Assembly: GCF_028009165.1 (NCBI RefSeq)
Contig: NC_079242.1
Span: 2,046,001 to 2,110,000, forward strand
Source of the DNA: Akanthomyces muscarius
Taxonomy: Eukaryota > Ascomycota > Sordariomycetes > Hypocreales > Cordycipitaceae
Reading direction: 5' to 3'
DNA length: 64,000 nt
Shown: positions 24,567-35,700 of the stretch, in pieces
How the letters are laid out: the number at the start of each line of letters is the position of its first letter
Position numbering within the stretch: position 1 is the stretch's first letter
Position numbers and translations under genes: made by a program
Notes under the pieces: generated by a model
What the model was told of the DNA's origin: nothing
Databases searched by the model: none
Seen by the model: only the letters and a program-made list of their open reading frames with translations

Positions 24567-26100
24567 ATGGCTCCGACCGACGACACACCTGGAGTGACAC
24601 CACCTCAGAAACGGCGCCGGATGCGCGACGCTCAATCACCAAACGCGCGCTCACCAGACGCGTCGAGACGACGGCCCGATCGCGGAGGCAACAGCGACTA
24701 CTATTCCAAGACGAGAGACTCCTCTCGATCGCCCACGGCACGACGACGGCGCGCCGTGTCAGCCTCTAGCTCAGGCGCCAGCACGCGGTCCGAATCGCCC
24801 TCTCCCCGACGTCCCGCGCGGCGGCGCACCGCTTCGCACTCTCCCTCTCGAGCATCCACCTCGTCCGATCGCACGCGGACGGAATCCTTCTCACCGAAGC
24901 CCGCCGAAGCGCAGGTGCAGCCAACACCTCCCTCGCCGTCACAGCAACACCCCACACCGCTGCAGCCCAACTACAAGCCGCGGCTGGCGCTGCACGGGCA
25001 CACCAAGCCCGTGTCGCAGGCGCGCATCTCGCCGGACGGGCGCTTCATCGCGTCGGCGTCGGCGGACGCGACGGTCAAGATTTGGGACGCGGCGACGGGC
25101 ACGCACATGGACACGCTGGTCGGGCACATGGCGGGCGTGAGCTGCGTGGCGTGGGCGCCCGACAGCAACACGCTGGCGACCGGCTCGGACGACAAGGCGA
25201 TTCGGCTCTGGGACCGGGTGACGGGGCGGCCAAAGTCGACGGCACGCAAGTCGATGGCAGGCGGCGGGAGCGTGGACATGCCGCCGCTGCGCGGGCACCA
25301 CAATTACGTGCACTGCCTGGCGTTTTCGCCCAAGGGCAACATCATCGCGAGCGGATCCTACGACGAGGCGGTGTTTCTGTGGGATGTGCGCGCGGGGAGG
25401 CTGATGAGGAGCTTGCCGGCGCACAGCGATCCGGTAAGCGGGATTGACTTTTCGCCGGACGGGACATTGGTGGCGAGCTGTTCTACAGACGGTCTCATGT
25501 AGGTGGCGGTTACAGGAATTTTGAATGAGCTTGGAAAGATGCTAATGTGACTTGTATAGTCGTATTTGGGATTCGGGAACCGGACAATGCCTACGAACGC
25601 TCGTACACGAAGATAACCCGGCGGTGGCCAATGTGTGCTTCTCGCCCAACGGCCGCTACGTGCTCGCGTTCAACCTGGACAACTGCATCCGGCTGTGGGA
25701 CTACGTGGCGGGCAGCGTCAAGAAGACGTACCAGGGGCACAAGAACGAAAAGTTTGCCGTGGGCGGGTGCTTTGGCGTGCTGGACGGGTCGCCGTTCATC
25801 GCGTCGGCCAGCGAGGACGGCGACATTGTGCTCTGGGACGTCATCAGCAAGGTCGTGCTGCAGCGGGTCCAGGGCCACAAGGAGGGCGTCTGTTTCTGGG
25901 TGGACGTCCACGGCGACACGATGGTGAGCGCGGGGCAGGATCACACGATACGGGTGTACCGTCACGTTGGCGAGAGTAGGGCCGTCGCCGATACGAACGG
26001 CGAGCTGTCAAACGGCGTCAATGGAGTATTGCCGGCGAAAGCGGAGGAGTTTGCGGGGACGCTGCCGATCAGGCAGGAGGACGTCGAGATGGAGATTTAA
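24567..26100 (+). CDS. swd3: WD40-repeat protein of the WDR5/Swd3 type (COMPASS subunit)
   Basis: Predicted 490 aa; one intron at 25499-25559 interrupts a WD repeat. Residues 1-130 are a disordered, Arg/Ser-rich nuclear-type extension. Seven beta-propeller repeats follow, with WD40 hallmarks such as ISPDGRFIASASADATVKIW, GSDDKAIRLWD, GSYDEAVFLWD, LDNCIRLWDYVAGSVKKTY and SASEDGDIVLWD. Spacing and wording (HSDPVSGIDFSPDGTLVAS, QGHKNEKFAVGG) are those of WDR5/Swd3, the scaffold of the Set1/COMPASS H3K4 methyltransferase that binds the Win motif of the catalytic subunit. A short acidic, disordered C-terminal tail is present. The RS-like N-terminal extension is common in filamentous-fungal orthologues and absent from yeast and animals. 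Confidence 0.9.
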
Positions 26101-28672
26101 CGAGGTCATGAATTACGCATTTTCGCGTATCATACTGGGCGCACATTGGGAGGCAATTGCTATTTTTATAATTTAATCTCTGCATGGTTAGCATTGAGAC
26201 GTTACATGGTAGCAATAATGAAAGTAGGCCAAAGACAGAGCGAGGCGAGCTTCCGGACTAAAAATGGTGTCGCGCATGCGGCTTGGCGTTGTGATTGTCA
26301 CAGGCGACGTTTTGCCAGAGTGTTTCGAAACGTCTCAGGGCTGAAACGATAAGGCTCGATAAATAGACTGTTGGCTGTGCGCTTGGACACGAAGGAGTTG
26401 TTAAGTGGCAACTGAAAGCGCAGTGGAGGTGTAGGAAGCCAGGGCAGATGGGCGGAGATGGACGGAAATGAACGACTGGGAGTTGACACTGGGTGATGAT
26501 GGGAAAAAAGAGGAAGAGTGGTGCTGAGTGAGAGAGCAAGATGAGGCATGAGTTTCTTCGTCTTCGTAGGTCAAAGCTTGAGGCAGAAACGGTGATGAGT
26601 ATTGTCTAATGTAGGGTAGTAGGCGATTGTCAGGCTTCTCGCGTGGCGATGCATAGCAGCGTAGGGCAGCAGGATTCAAGATGGAAGTGGATGGGACTGA
26701 TTGGGCCAATCTGTGTGGACGGAAATGGAACGCCAAGGCCGTCTGAAACAAAATGTACAGTTACAATGACGAAGGCTGGCTGGTTTTTCTGTCAATAAAA
26801 TACTTGATGGCGTATTGGAGGCGGTTCTGATGGTGAGTCGGGCGGAGAGGGTGCTTCTTAGAATAGTAACTGTTGTCTCGGGAGACGCCCAGTTGGGGAG
26901 GTCGCTCCGTCAGGGCATAGCGAGCGCGTAATTCGCGCTGGACAGAGTGAAAATGACGAGCCAGATCTTGTCCCATGACTTATACTACCGCTTGGCATAT
27001 AACAATACGAGCAATTTGGGGCATCAACGATTCGGGCGCTTGGCAGCCCACCATAGGGGGAAGCCGCAGCAGCAAAGACTGACCAAGAGAAAAAAAAAGG
27101 CCCCAATGACGGCGAGGTGTTGATTAAGGAGAGGTCGAGATGCGGCCATGCCTCTGGCGAGTCACGACTCGGTGAGATATTTCGGCGCAGGGATGTAGCG
27201 CAGACCCTGGCCAGAAGAGAAGAGGCTGACGCGCACTGTTGTGATGTGATGTGGTAAGCACGTGGCTGAAGAGGAGAAGCAAGCGGGATATGCTGATATG
27301 TAGAGGCAAGCGGGAAGAGAAGAGACGCAACGTTTGAGCAAACCTGGTGCGTGCAAGAAAATAGAGCCCATCTCACGGGAAATGGATAGGTCTCTAGGTA
27401 GGTACCTAGGTAGGTACTTAGATTGCGTCTCGGATGTCGCTGTCCACTGCGGCCAACGGTTCGTCCACTGAAGCGGGAGGATGTTGCAGGGCAAACACCC
27501 AAGAATCGGCACCGCAACCGTTGACTTTTAGCGAGCGAGTGCGCTGTAGGAGCACGTGCGCTTCTGCACAATGATTGCCCTCGGAGCACCTGTTCCTCAG
27601 CACTGCAGCGGCACGACATGACCACTCAAACCCAACCCGGCATGCGTGCGTGCCACTCGCCAGTGCATCATGCATTGCACTTGACTACGAATTATTTGCG
27701 ACCAATGCAGTCCATTGTAGCGCCGTTGTGTCAAGTGGCAGGGCAAAAGTGTAATTTGCGACCTCTGGTCCACTCGCGAGCCTCTGTCAGGCATTGTCCT
27801 TGAATCTCTGCAACCCTGGCCGGGGCTGATGAGAGGGGGCGCCACAGGCCATTGTTGGGCGGCACGGGTGCGCCAAGCCAACCAGAGAGCGTCGCTGAGC
27901 GGTTTTGTAAGTGACGGTATCCACTAAAAACCTGCAGCTCTGCAGCCGGCGCGTTGTACCTGCAGCGCCATGAGGCATCACCCCCACCCACCCAACTTGT
28001 AGCGTGGGATATTCAGGTACAGGCAGGCCGTTGGCGGCAGAGAGGTACCCTACCTAGGTAGGTAGCACACAAGCTGCGGCTGACAGCTGCTTCTCACGAT
28101 GGTTCCCCCCTATCCGTAAACGTTCTCGTCTCTCGCCACCACTACCAACACCATACCATCCAACGCTTCGTAATCCAAACTCGGCCGCTAGATTTTACCG
28201 TGTCGCCTCTGGTGGATCTATCAGGGCCTTGTGGTTTTCTGCAGCTTTTGCAAAAAGTGGGTGCGAATACGTACTGGTAGCAATGTGATGGAAATGGAAT
28301 GCGTGGTGTTGTTGGTGTGAGTGGGTGTGGCATGCATGGATGCTGGCAGCTGCCACTCCTGCCCATTGGCAATTGCCCACCAGCCTGCGCTGGGACTGGG
28401 GCCCATTGCGCTCCTGGCTGCCGGTTCGCCTCATGTCTCATTTTCTTCGTCGCGGCCTCTTCTCACCTTCTTCTTCTTCTTTTCTTCTTTTCCCTCCCAC
28501 CCACACATTCGTTCATTTTTGACTTCGGTCTCGTATTTCACGGTTTCTTCAACCACAGTCACTCTTTAAACACCGTTCTATACTTAATCCCACGAACCTC
28601 GCCTGTTCTACCCTCCCTCTTACCAAACCCGTCTTCTCTTCCCACGAAAAACCAACCAACCAACCAGACAAT
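26101..28672. other. 2.6 kb spacer with CCTAGG motifs
   Basis: No confident gene. The minus strand has open frames (for example 26858-27625) that are Ser/Arg/Cys/Leu-rich without domain features. A 71-codon frame at 26761-26976 (minus) is slightly more protein-like but unsupported. Two CCTAGGTAGGT-type motif clusters lie at 27393-27417 and 28045-28065. The last 250 bases are a pyrimidine-rich promoter and leader of the wall-protein gene. Confidence 0.45.
27393..27417. repeat. TAGGTAGGTACC motif cluster
   Basis: Overlapping copies of TAGGTAGGTAC around a TACCTAGGTA palindrome. A related cluster occurs at 28045-28065 and single CCTAGGTA words occur near 15954 and 16571. These words recur in several spacers of this window; their role is unknown. 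Confidence 0.55.
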
Positions 28673-29483
28673 ATGCGCTTCACCCTCGCTACCGTCCTGG
28701 CCTTTGCCGCCTCCGCCGTCGCTGTCGGCGTCGATGCCACCGAGGGCTTCGACAAGATCAACACCCCCAACAAGGACGAGCAGCTCCCTGCTGGCAAGCC
28801 CTACGTCGTCAAGTGGGAGAACCCTGCTCCCTACACCGAGGGCTCCGTCTACATCCAGCTCCTCGGCGGCAAGGACCCCAACACTCTGACTGTCAAGACT
28901 GAGAAGATTGCCTGTGAGATCCACCCCCCAGCTATGCCAGTAATCATGTACGTGCTGGTTGCTAACTTGTACCCCAGCCGTCAACAACGCCGACAAGGAG
29001 TACACCTGGAACGTCGACGCCTCTCTCGGCGACGACGCCACCTACGGCCTCCGCTTCGTCTGGGAGAAGGACGACAAGGTTGTCCAGTACTCCAAGCCCT
29101 TCCAGATCAAGAAGGCCGACGGCAGCGGCTCTTCCTCCACCGTCACCGTGACCTCGTCCCAGGGCGCCAAGACCGTCACACTCTCCTCTGCTTCCACCAC
29201 CTCGACTACCACCTCGACCACCACCACCACGACGGCCACCAACACCACCACCTCTTGCCTCACCAGCTCGACCGCCCACCCCAACACCACCGTTGCTCAC
29301 AACAGCACCACCCATGCTTCCACCACCATGAGCAAGACCACCAGCCTCGTCGTCACCGAGAGCGCCAGCCAGACCGCCAGCCAGACCACCGCTCCCGCCA
29401 CCAAACCCTCCAGCGGTGCTGCCCACGCCGCCGGCTCCATTGCCGCCATCGGTGGTCTTGTCGCCGCTCTGCTTGCCCTGTAA
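28673..29483 (+). CDS. GPI-anchored Ser/Thr-rich cell-wall protein (Kre9/Knh1-like fold)
   Basis: Predicted 248 aa with one intron (28914-28977). The N-terminal signal peptide (MRFTLATVLAFAASAVAVGV) precedes a beta-rich domain of about 110 residues, with LPAGKPYVVKWENP and a closing YSKPFQI. This pattern matches the Ser-Thr-rich GPI-anchored / Kre9-Knh1 N-terminal family. A Thr/Ser stalk follows, with several N-glycosylation sequons (NTT, NST), and then a C-terminal hydrophobic segment (IAAIGGLVAALLAL) preceded by small residues, as expected for GPI attachment. It probably sits at the plasma membrane or in the wall and may contribute to beta-glucan organisation. Confidence 0.88.
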
Positions 29484-30691
29484 ATGGATCTAGGCTCATC
29501 TTATCATGACTTCGATATGGTGTCTTTTGGTTCTCATTTAAGTCTCGATCATCTTGCATCGGTATATACGGATACGGGTTTCTCGGTTTGGCCAGCCATG
29601 CTTTTCTTATCTGCCAAACGAAACCTCGTTGGCTCGGCTCTGCACATATGGCAACTTTAATTACGATGTTGGTTTCCAAAACAACAAAATCTATAGGGAA
29701 AGGAAAGCGGCAGTTGAGCAGAACTCACAGTTGAGAGGTCTACCCTCGTCGTGAGGTCCCTGCTCATGAATACCGCGCCGTCTCACCACGAGACGAGATT
29801 TCATGACTGCTTAATTTACGCCACAGCTAATATACTTGAACTTTTCTTGCCTATGCAGCCTCCATGTGTAATTGTACCGTAGCATGTGCTGACGACGAGC
29901 CAACTGCCATAGTGTCGTGTGCACGTTACGCCTGCCCCGCCTTCGTCTTTGTTGACTTTGATCCCAACATGGCTTTTTTGGCTGCAGGTCGTGTGTAATA
30001 AGACAGTCGTCAGATTCCATGCTGTGGCATGTGAGACAGGGATTCTCCAGCTCGGGCCGACGACCGACTGCAGAAAAAGGAAAAAGGTTGGCGCGTTCTT
30101 TAGTGAGACACGAGAATAGACGCGAGATGCTGGTGCCACCTCGTCCATCTCAACTAGCGCCATCGTCGTCGTTGGCCCGTTTTTGATGAGACTCGATTAA
30201 CGCCGAGTTTTCAACGCGTATTCAACAATAACTAGTTAATTACGAAGGGAACGCCAATCATCGAAATCGGACCACGGCGAAGCCTTTCGCGCCCGCCTAC
30301 TCGTGTGAAAAGCAAGGAAGCATTGTTTAGAGCGCCTGGAATGCTAGCGGCATTCCAGGTGCCTGATACTATATGCTATGCCACCAGGGATTGGACGAAC
30401 AGATTCTGGTAATTGGAGACGGATATTCCGATGGCTGAGAAACAATGGTAGAACTCGGACACTTGTGCGACACGGTGATGTCATGCACTTGGTGTTGGGT
30501 TGCCTGAGACTGTTTGGTACTGGAAACTTCATTTGCAGGCAACACATGTTCTACAATCCAGGCGCATCATCATCTACAGCAGCGAGAAGTACGCACGGTG
30601 AGATATAATTTTGCAATAATTTCCCTTGAAGTTTTGAACTGAAATATCGACGTCATAAGTTTCGTGAAAAAAATTAAACACCAGCAGCCGC
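29484..30691. other. Intergenic between convergent genes
   Basis: No gene is supported; open frames here are short and featureless. A perfect 10-bp inverted repeat at 30335-30359 is the only clear structure and is listed separately. Confidence 0.45.
30335..30359. repeat. Perfect inverted repeat (10-bp arms, 5-nt loop)
   Basis: CCTGGAATGC, then a TAGCG spacer, then GCATTCCAGG. The dyad extends to 13-bp arms with a single mismatch (outer bases GCG and TGC). It could form a strong hairpin or be a dyad binding site. It lies in a convergent spacer about 330 bp beyond the nitrate-transporter stop codon. Confidence 0.7.
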
Positions 30692-32284
30692 TCATCGGCC
30701 TCCCACCTGGCCCTTTGGCAGCGGTGCTATCCAGCACACCGCCAGGTTCAGCGCCATGTGAATCACGCCAATGACCCAGAGCGCGTGGGCGTACCCGCGC
30801 CCGTGGTCCATGAAGCGAAACACGATCGCAAACAGCACGCCGCCGAGGTTGCCGCCTGCGCCCGTCACGCCCGACACGATGCCGTTGGCCGCAGGGTGGA
30901 CGTGCGGCACGAGGGCAAAGTTAGCGCCGTTGCCGGCCTCGAGGAAGATGGCCATGAGCATCACCAGCGCGACCAGGACGCCGATGCTCATACCACCATG
31001 GGCCGCGGACGGGTCCACGCGGCCGATGACGACGAGCAGCGCGCCGGTGAGCACGCCGCAGGTGGTGATCCAGGCCTTTTTGAACCAGAGGTTGCCGCCG
31101 CTCCTGCTGTAGAGCACGTCGGAGACGACGCCGCCAAGCGGCCGCGTGACGACGTTGAGGAAGCCGAAGATGGCGGCGTAGTTGCTGGCCGCCGTCTGGG
31201 AGAGGTGCGGGAAGTTGTGCTTGTAGTAGGAGCTGAGAATGGAGTTGATGGCGAGCTCGCCGCCAAAGGAGCAGGCGTACGTGGCGACGTGGAAGATGGT
31301 CTGCGGCGACAGCAGGATGGAGAAGGAGTCTTTGAAGCGTGGCTTGACGACGACTTCGCCCTTTGCAATGTCCATGGCCTGCTGGTGCGAGATGCCGCCG
31401 GCCGGAGCCGGCAGCTTGGCGCTGCCCTTTTCCTCCTCCGAGGACGAGTACGTGTCGCTGGGCGTCATGATGCCCGTGTCGGTGCTGCCGGCGCGCAGCT
31501 GGAGGACGCGCAGGTTCTCCTGGATGCGCTCGCCGCGCGCGCCCCAGTCGCCGACGGGCGAGTCCGGGCAGAGCAGCATCATGCCGAGCGCGCAGGCGAC
31601 CAGGCACACGAGCGGCACCACAAACGTGACGCGCCAGGCCGTCGAGGGGCTCAGGCCCTGGCGCGCGACGAGCGAGTCAAAGACGGCGGGCATGATGAAG
31701 TAGGTGATGCCGCCGCCGGCGTTGCCCCAGCCGCCGGCGAGGGCGTTTGCGGTGCCGACGACGTTCTTGTCGAAGAAGCCAGTGCACCAGACCTGGCAGG
31801 GCACAAAGGTGGCGCCGAGGACGCCGAGGAAGAAGCGCGCGACGTAGAGGCCGTTGGCGGAGCGGACGAGGGGCGCCAGGCCGACGGGCAGGCAGCCGAG
31901 GAGGAGCAGGCCGAGGAATACGCGGCGGGCGCCGAACTGGTCGCACAGGGGACCGGTGGCGAAGCGCAGGAGGAGGGTGGCGACGAGGGAGACAATGTTG
32001 GAGTTGGCGACTTGGACGTCGGTGAGGTGCAGGTCCTTTTTGATGGTGACGGTGAGGAGCGGTGGGAATGTGTACCTGTGAAGGGGATGTTAGATGAATG
32101 GCCTTAATGGAAAGGTGCGATGAACTAACCAGGCCCAGAATGCGAGCATAAAGCCCATCCAGGAAAAGAAAAAGACTCGCCCGTACATGTTGACGGGGTT
32201 GAGGACGGGTATGCTGCGTGCCTTTTTGCTGACGGGGCACACCTCTGGCGCCGCCCAGAGGGCAGAGAAGCTGAAGCGAGGCAT
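30692..32284 (-). CDS. nrtA: Nitrate/nitrite porter, NRT2 (NNP) family
   Basis: Predicted 512 aa, 12-TM major-facilitator protein; one intron at 32076-32129 near the end of TM1. Both NNP nitrate signatures are present: GGWGNAGGG in the first half and GAGGNLGG in the second. The MFS loop [11 protein letters not shown] is also present. The long cytosolic loop between the halves (about 80 residues, rich in Ser/Glu, with SSSEEE) is characteristic of fungal NrtA/CrnA/NIT-10 transporters and can be phosphorylated. It takes up nitrate by proton symport at the plasma membrane. The nitrate and nitrite reductase genes that often accompany it are not in this window. The upstream region has sites fitting nitrate/nitrogen control. 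Confidence 0.93.
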
Positions 32285-34262
32285 TGTATAAACAATGTTT
32301 GTGCTAATATAATACAGCCTTAATTTATCTCGTTGCAGAAGTATGAAAGCAAGACGCAACGGGCGAGTGTTGTCTTGTATTATACTTCGTCCAGCAAGGC
32401 AGGGCTGAGATGGGGTGTCTGATGAAACCGAGCGATTCATCGAACCACGCCCGAGGGAATCTTTGATGCGCCTCAATATTGAAGTAGAAATCGCACCCCT
32501 ACCCCGGCGTTGGAACAGAGTCGAGGCTAATCTGCCAGTATTCGGCTGGCAGATGAGCGTGGCGGAGATGGGGCTGTTATCTGGTCTGGCCTGAATGGCG
32601 CATCAAGTGCGTTGCCGTCGACGCCTTATTACCTGGCGTCTTGGAAGTCTTGCTGAGACATGTGAATTGATATTCTCTTGGAAGAAAGTCTTATCGCTGA
32701 GGCACTTTGTCCCGGTTGATGTGTTTATGAAGCAGATCTCGGTGCTGAGTCTTCTGAATGCTCGTCATGGTCTGCAAGTGGCTCACTTATTCATACTCGT
32801 ATAGTCACTACTGCATAAACAAACCATGTTCAAATGGTTTTACACAGTTCAAGAGGCAGCCAGACAGTTACTGAGTGAACTGGTCCGGCCTGGGCCTGAC
32901 TCCCCAACACCTAGTCACAGATTGGCTCATCCGTGCCACCTACCACAAGGGCGCACATGGTCGAGGGAAACCGCATTTCTCCCCGGAACCTGTCCAGACG
33001 AATTACGACACCTCTCATTGGACCAAACCCCGGGTTAAGATAAACCTAGTGTCTGCGCCTGAGACGCATGGCCAGGCAGTGGTGTTGATAGCCAGCCCAG
33101 CGCCCCGGCTTATCAACGTTTGGGCCCACAGCCATCCGCGACCAACGCCACCAGGGTGATAAGGCCCGGGAGCTGGTATAAAGACAGAGCCGAGCCGATC
33201 TATTTGGAAACTCGTTTTCTATCTTTGAACGTTCATCTCCGCGGAGCGCTTCTCCAACGCAAGAACCTGTCCTGTCTGGCCGTTCCCCTCGACACATGCC
33301 CATACCAACGACGGAGATGCACAAACGACGGCTACTCTGCCGAGCCTTTGATAAGACGACGCCCTGAGATACGAGATAGGGCATGGATTGGAATTGGGCG
33401 GCTGACGCGGTTTGGCGAATTCCTTTTGTTATCTTGCACGGCATGAAATTTGGCGCAATGTGAAGCTGCCAGAAATTTGTCAGCGTCGAGTTGTCACAGC
33501 AAGAGGCCGAACTGTTCAGGCGGCTCACTTCCCGCTGCGCCCATGTCTTGTGATGGGCGCAGCCAATACCAATTGCGCAGCCGTCTCCCTGCAATTTGTG
33601 AATGTGGAATTTTTCTTTCAAAATTGAGATCAAAATTCGCGACTCGACCATAGTTTCACTTTGTAATTCCCGCCATCTTGCGTGGCAGCCAAAGGCGACC
33701 GACGGCTGGTCGGGCCCGGCCAGTGGACCAGCACCACGGTACGGTAGATCTACCTTGGTGGGTACTGTACTGGTGTGCCGGAGCGGATAGAGGCCGCGAT
33801 GGGCCGGAAGAGGACCATGCATCGCAACATCGTAGGCCCTTGCCAAACTTATGACGCGAGTGTTCAGTGAATATGAAGCTTCTCCCTTCTCTTCACCTTA
33901 ATTGTGCGCACTGCGCAGCCCTGCCTGCCTGTACTAAGTACACGCTTCAAACAATGGTGTAATGGGCAAACGTTGGACTAGGCCGAAAGAGGTAGGAGGG
34001 GCAGCCCGTCCCTGGACACCTGAAAGCGGCTCAATTTTTTTTGTTTTAATTCCGCAACTTCACGATTCTGTCCCTCCACCTGCAAGGAGAAAGCACGATT
34101 TCTTTGTCTTTTTACCTTTTTTGGCGCTCTATACTGTAGTGTCCTCCCAGTCAGATAAACGCCCTTTGCCGAACCCGACACGTCGTCACCCCCCCCGCGT
34201 AACAGCCCTGTACGACTGCTGCAAAGCGACACCGGAGGTCCTACGGAAAAATCGTTTTCAAG
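32285..34262. promoter_or_regulatory. Shared upstream region of nitrate transporter and MTD1
   Basis: About 2 kb between two divergent start codons. HGATAR words, the consensus of AreA/Nit2-type nitrogen regulators, occur at 33038-33043, 33157-33162, 33349-33354 and 33374-33379. A NirA-like CTCCGCGG lies at 33237-33244. This distribution fits a nitrogen-regulated promoter for the minus-strand transporter, but the words are short and some are expected by chance. Open frames inside (for example 33046-33846, minus) have no family features. Confidence 0.4.
33237..33244 (+). promoter_or_regulatory. Candidate NirA/Nit4 binding site
   Basis: CTCCGCGG matches the published NirA consensus CTCCGHGG and is the core of a perfect 10-bp palindrome, CTCCGCGGAG. 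It is flanked by GATA words within 80-200 bp. It lies about 950 bp upstream of the nitrate-transporter ATG, rather far for a fungal site, so confidence is modest. Confidence 0.35.
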
Positions 34263-35419
34263 ATGGCTGTTCAGACGACTCCCAAGACCTGCAAGGTCAT
34301 CACCGCCGAGACCATCTCCAAGGGCTACCTGCAGGAGGTCAAGGATACGCTCGCCAAGGTGCTCGGCGACAGCAACCACAAGCCCACGCTGGCCGCGTTC
34401 CTGGCCAACGATGACCCCGCGGCCGTCATGTACGCGCAGTGGTCCAAGAAGACTTGCGAAGAAAAGTGAGCTCAGCGGGCGCGCAGCCAATCCAATCTCT
34501 TGCTTGATGAGTGCAGCAGTTTTAACATGGATTCCAGCGGCTTCGATTTTGACCTGCGCGTCGTCGATAAGGACCTCCTCGAGGAGGAAATCATGAAGGC
34601 CAACGACGACGACGCCGTCGACGGCACCATCGTCTACTACCCCATCTTCAACAAGAACCCGACGCACGACAAGTACGTGCAGGAGGTCGTTGACCTCGGC
34701 AAGGACGTCGAGGGCCTGCGCCACCAGCACCTGGCCAACATGTACCACAACGTGCGCTTCATCGACCCGCCCGCCAACACGAAGAAGTCGATCCTGCCGT
34801 GCACGCCGCTGGCCGTCGTCAAGATCCTCGAGTACCTGCAAATCTACAACCCCATCCTCGCGACGGGCAACCGCCTGTTCGGCAAGACCATCACCGTCAT
34901 CAACCGCTCCGAGGTCAACGGCCGCCCGCTCGCCGCGCTGCTCGCCAACGACGGCGCCACCGTCTACTCGGTCGACGTCACCGGCGTGCAGCTCTTCACG
35001 CGCGGCCAGGGCATCAAGAACCCGCGCCACAAGGTCGAGGACAAGGAGGGCTGGGGCCTAGCCGAGTGCCTGCCGCTGAGCGACGTGGTCATTGGCGGCG
35101 TCCCCGTCGAGTCGTTCAAGGTCCCGACGGAGCTGATCCGCGACGGCGCCGTCTGCATCAACTTTTCGTCGTACAAGAACTTTGACGGCCCGGCCATTAA
35201 AGAAAAGGCGTCCATCTACGTGCCTTCTGTTGGCAAGGTGACGATTGCCATTTTGTTGCGCAACCTCGTTGTGAGTACTGTCTTTCCTTTCGCAAGTTGG
35301 CTGAAAAAAAAAGACATATATGGCTAACCGTCTTTCAGCGTCTTATTGCCAACCGTCCTCCCAAGGGCGCCGACGAAAGCCTGGTGCAGGCTAGACAGGA
35401 TGCCTTCAAGGACGATTAG
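34263..35419 (+). CDS. MTD1: Methylenetetrahydrofolate dehydrogenase (NAD+), cytosolic
   Basis: Predicted 338 aa from three exons (introns 34466-34537 and 35271-35338). The first acceptor was chosen at 34537 because it restores the family sequence ENGFDFDLR; two nearer AGs would insert extra residues. Family hallmarks include AFLANDDPAA, DGTIVYYPIF, the catalytic-region KDVEGL, SILPCTPLA, the nucleotide-binding segment INRSEVNGRPLAALLANDGA and YVPSVGKVTIAILLRN. The enzyme oxidises 5,10-methylene-THF with NAD+ in one-carbon metabolism feeding purine synthesis. It is monofunctional, as in yeast Mtd1. This housekeeping gene marks the probable left border of the secondary-metabolite cluster. Confidence 0.95.
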
Positions 35420-35700
35420 ATGCAATTACGAGCGATGCGACATCTGGTGAGACGTAGCGAAAGACGAAGCAAAAAAAAAAAGTAGACCGCATATATTAGA
35501 CAGGGTTGCATACATCATGTGGCCCGCACATTTCATTTTGATACCTGTTGCAATTGGATTTCTTCCGTTGAGAAATGGCAAAAGTAAAAACGTGGCAGCT
35601 CATCTGCGACTAGAAATACACAAATTACATGAGCACATTTATTTTTCTCCAGTATATTTATTTTCTGTTAAATACTACATTAACTACGCAGTGCAACCTT

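Noticed and set aside
26761..26976. 71-codon minus-strand frame starting MGQDLARHFH
   Set aside because: Composition is plausible for a small protein, but there is no motif, neighbour logic or conservation evidence available, so it was not called.
26858..27625. 255-codon minus-strand open frame
   Set aside because: Rich in Ser, Arg, Cys and Leu without ordered segments. No intron-joined extension gave a recognisable protein. Kept as unsupported.
30758..32107. 449-codon open frame on the plus strand
   Set aside because: It is antisense to the nitrate transporter, whose frame has 12 membrane segments and both NNP signatures. The antisense product is Glu/Asp/Ala/Gly/Arg-rich, as expected for a shadow of GC-biased codons.
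33046..33846. 266-codon minus-strand open frame
   Set aside because: No domain, repeats or signal. It lies in the divergent region between the nitrate transporter and MTD1 and has erratic composition.
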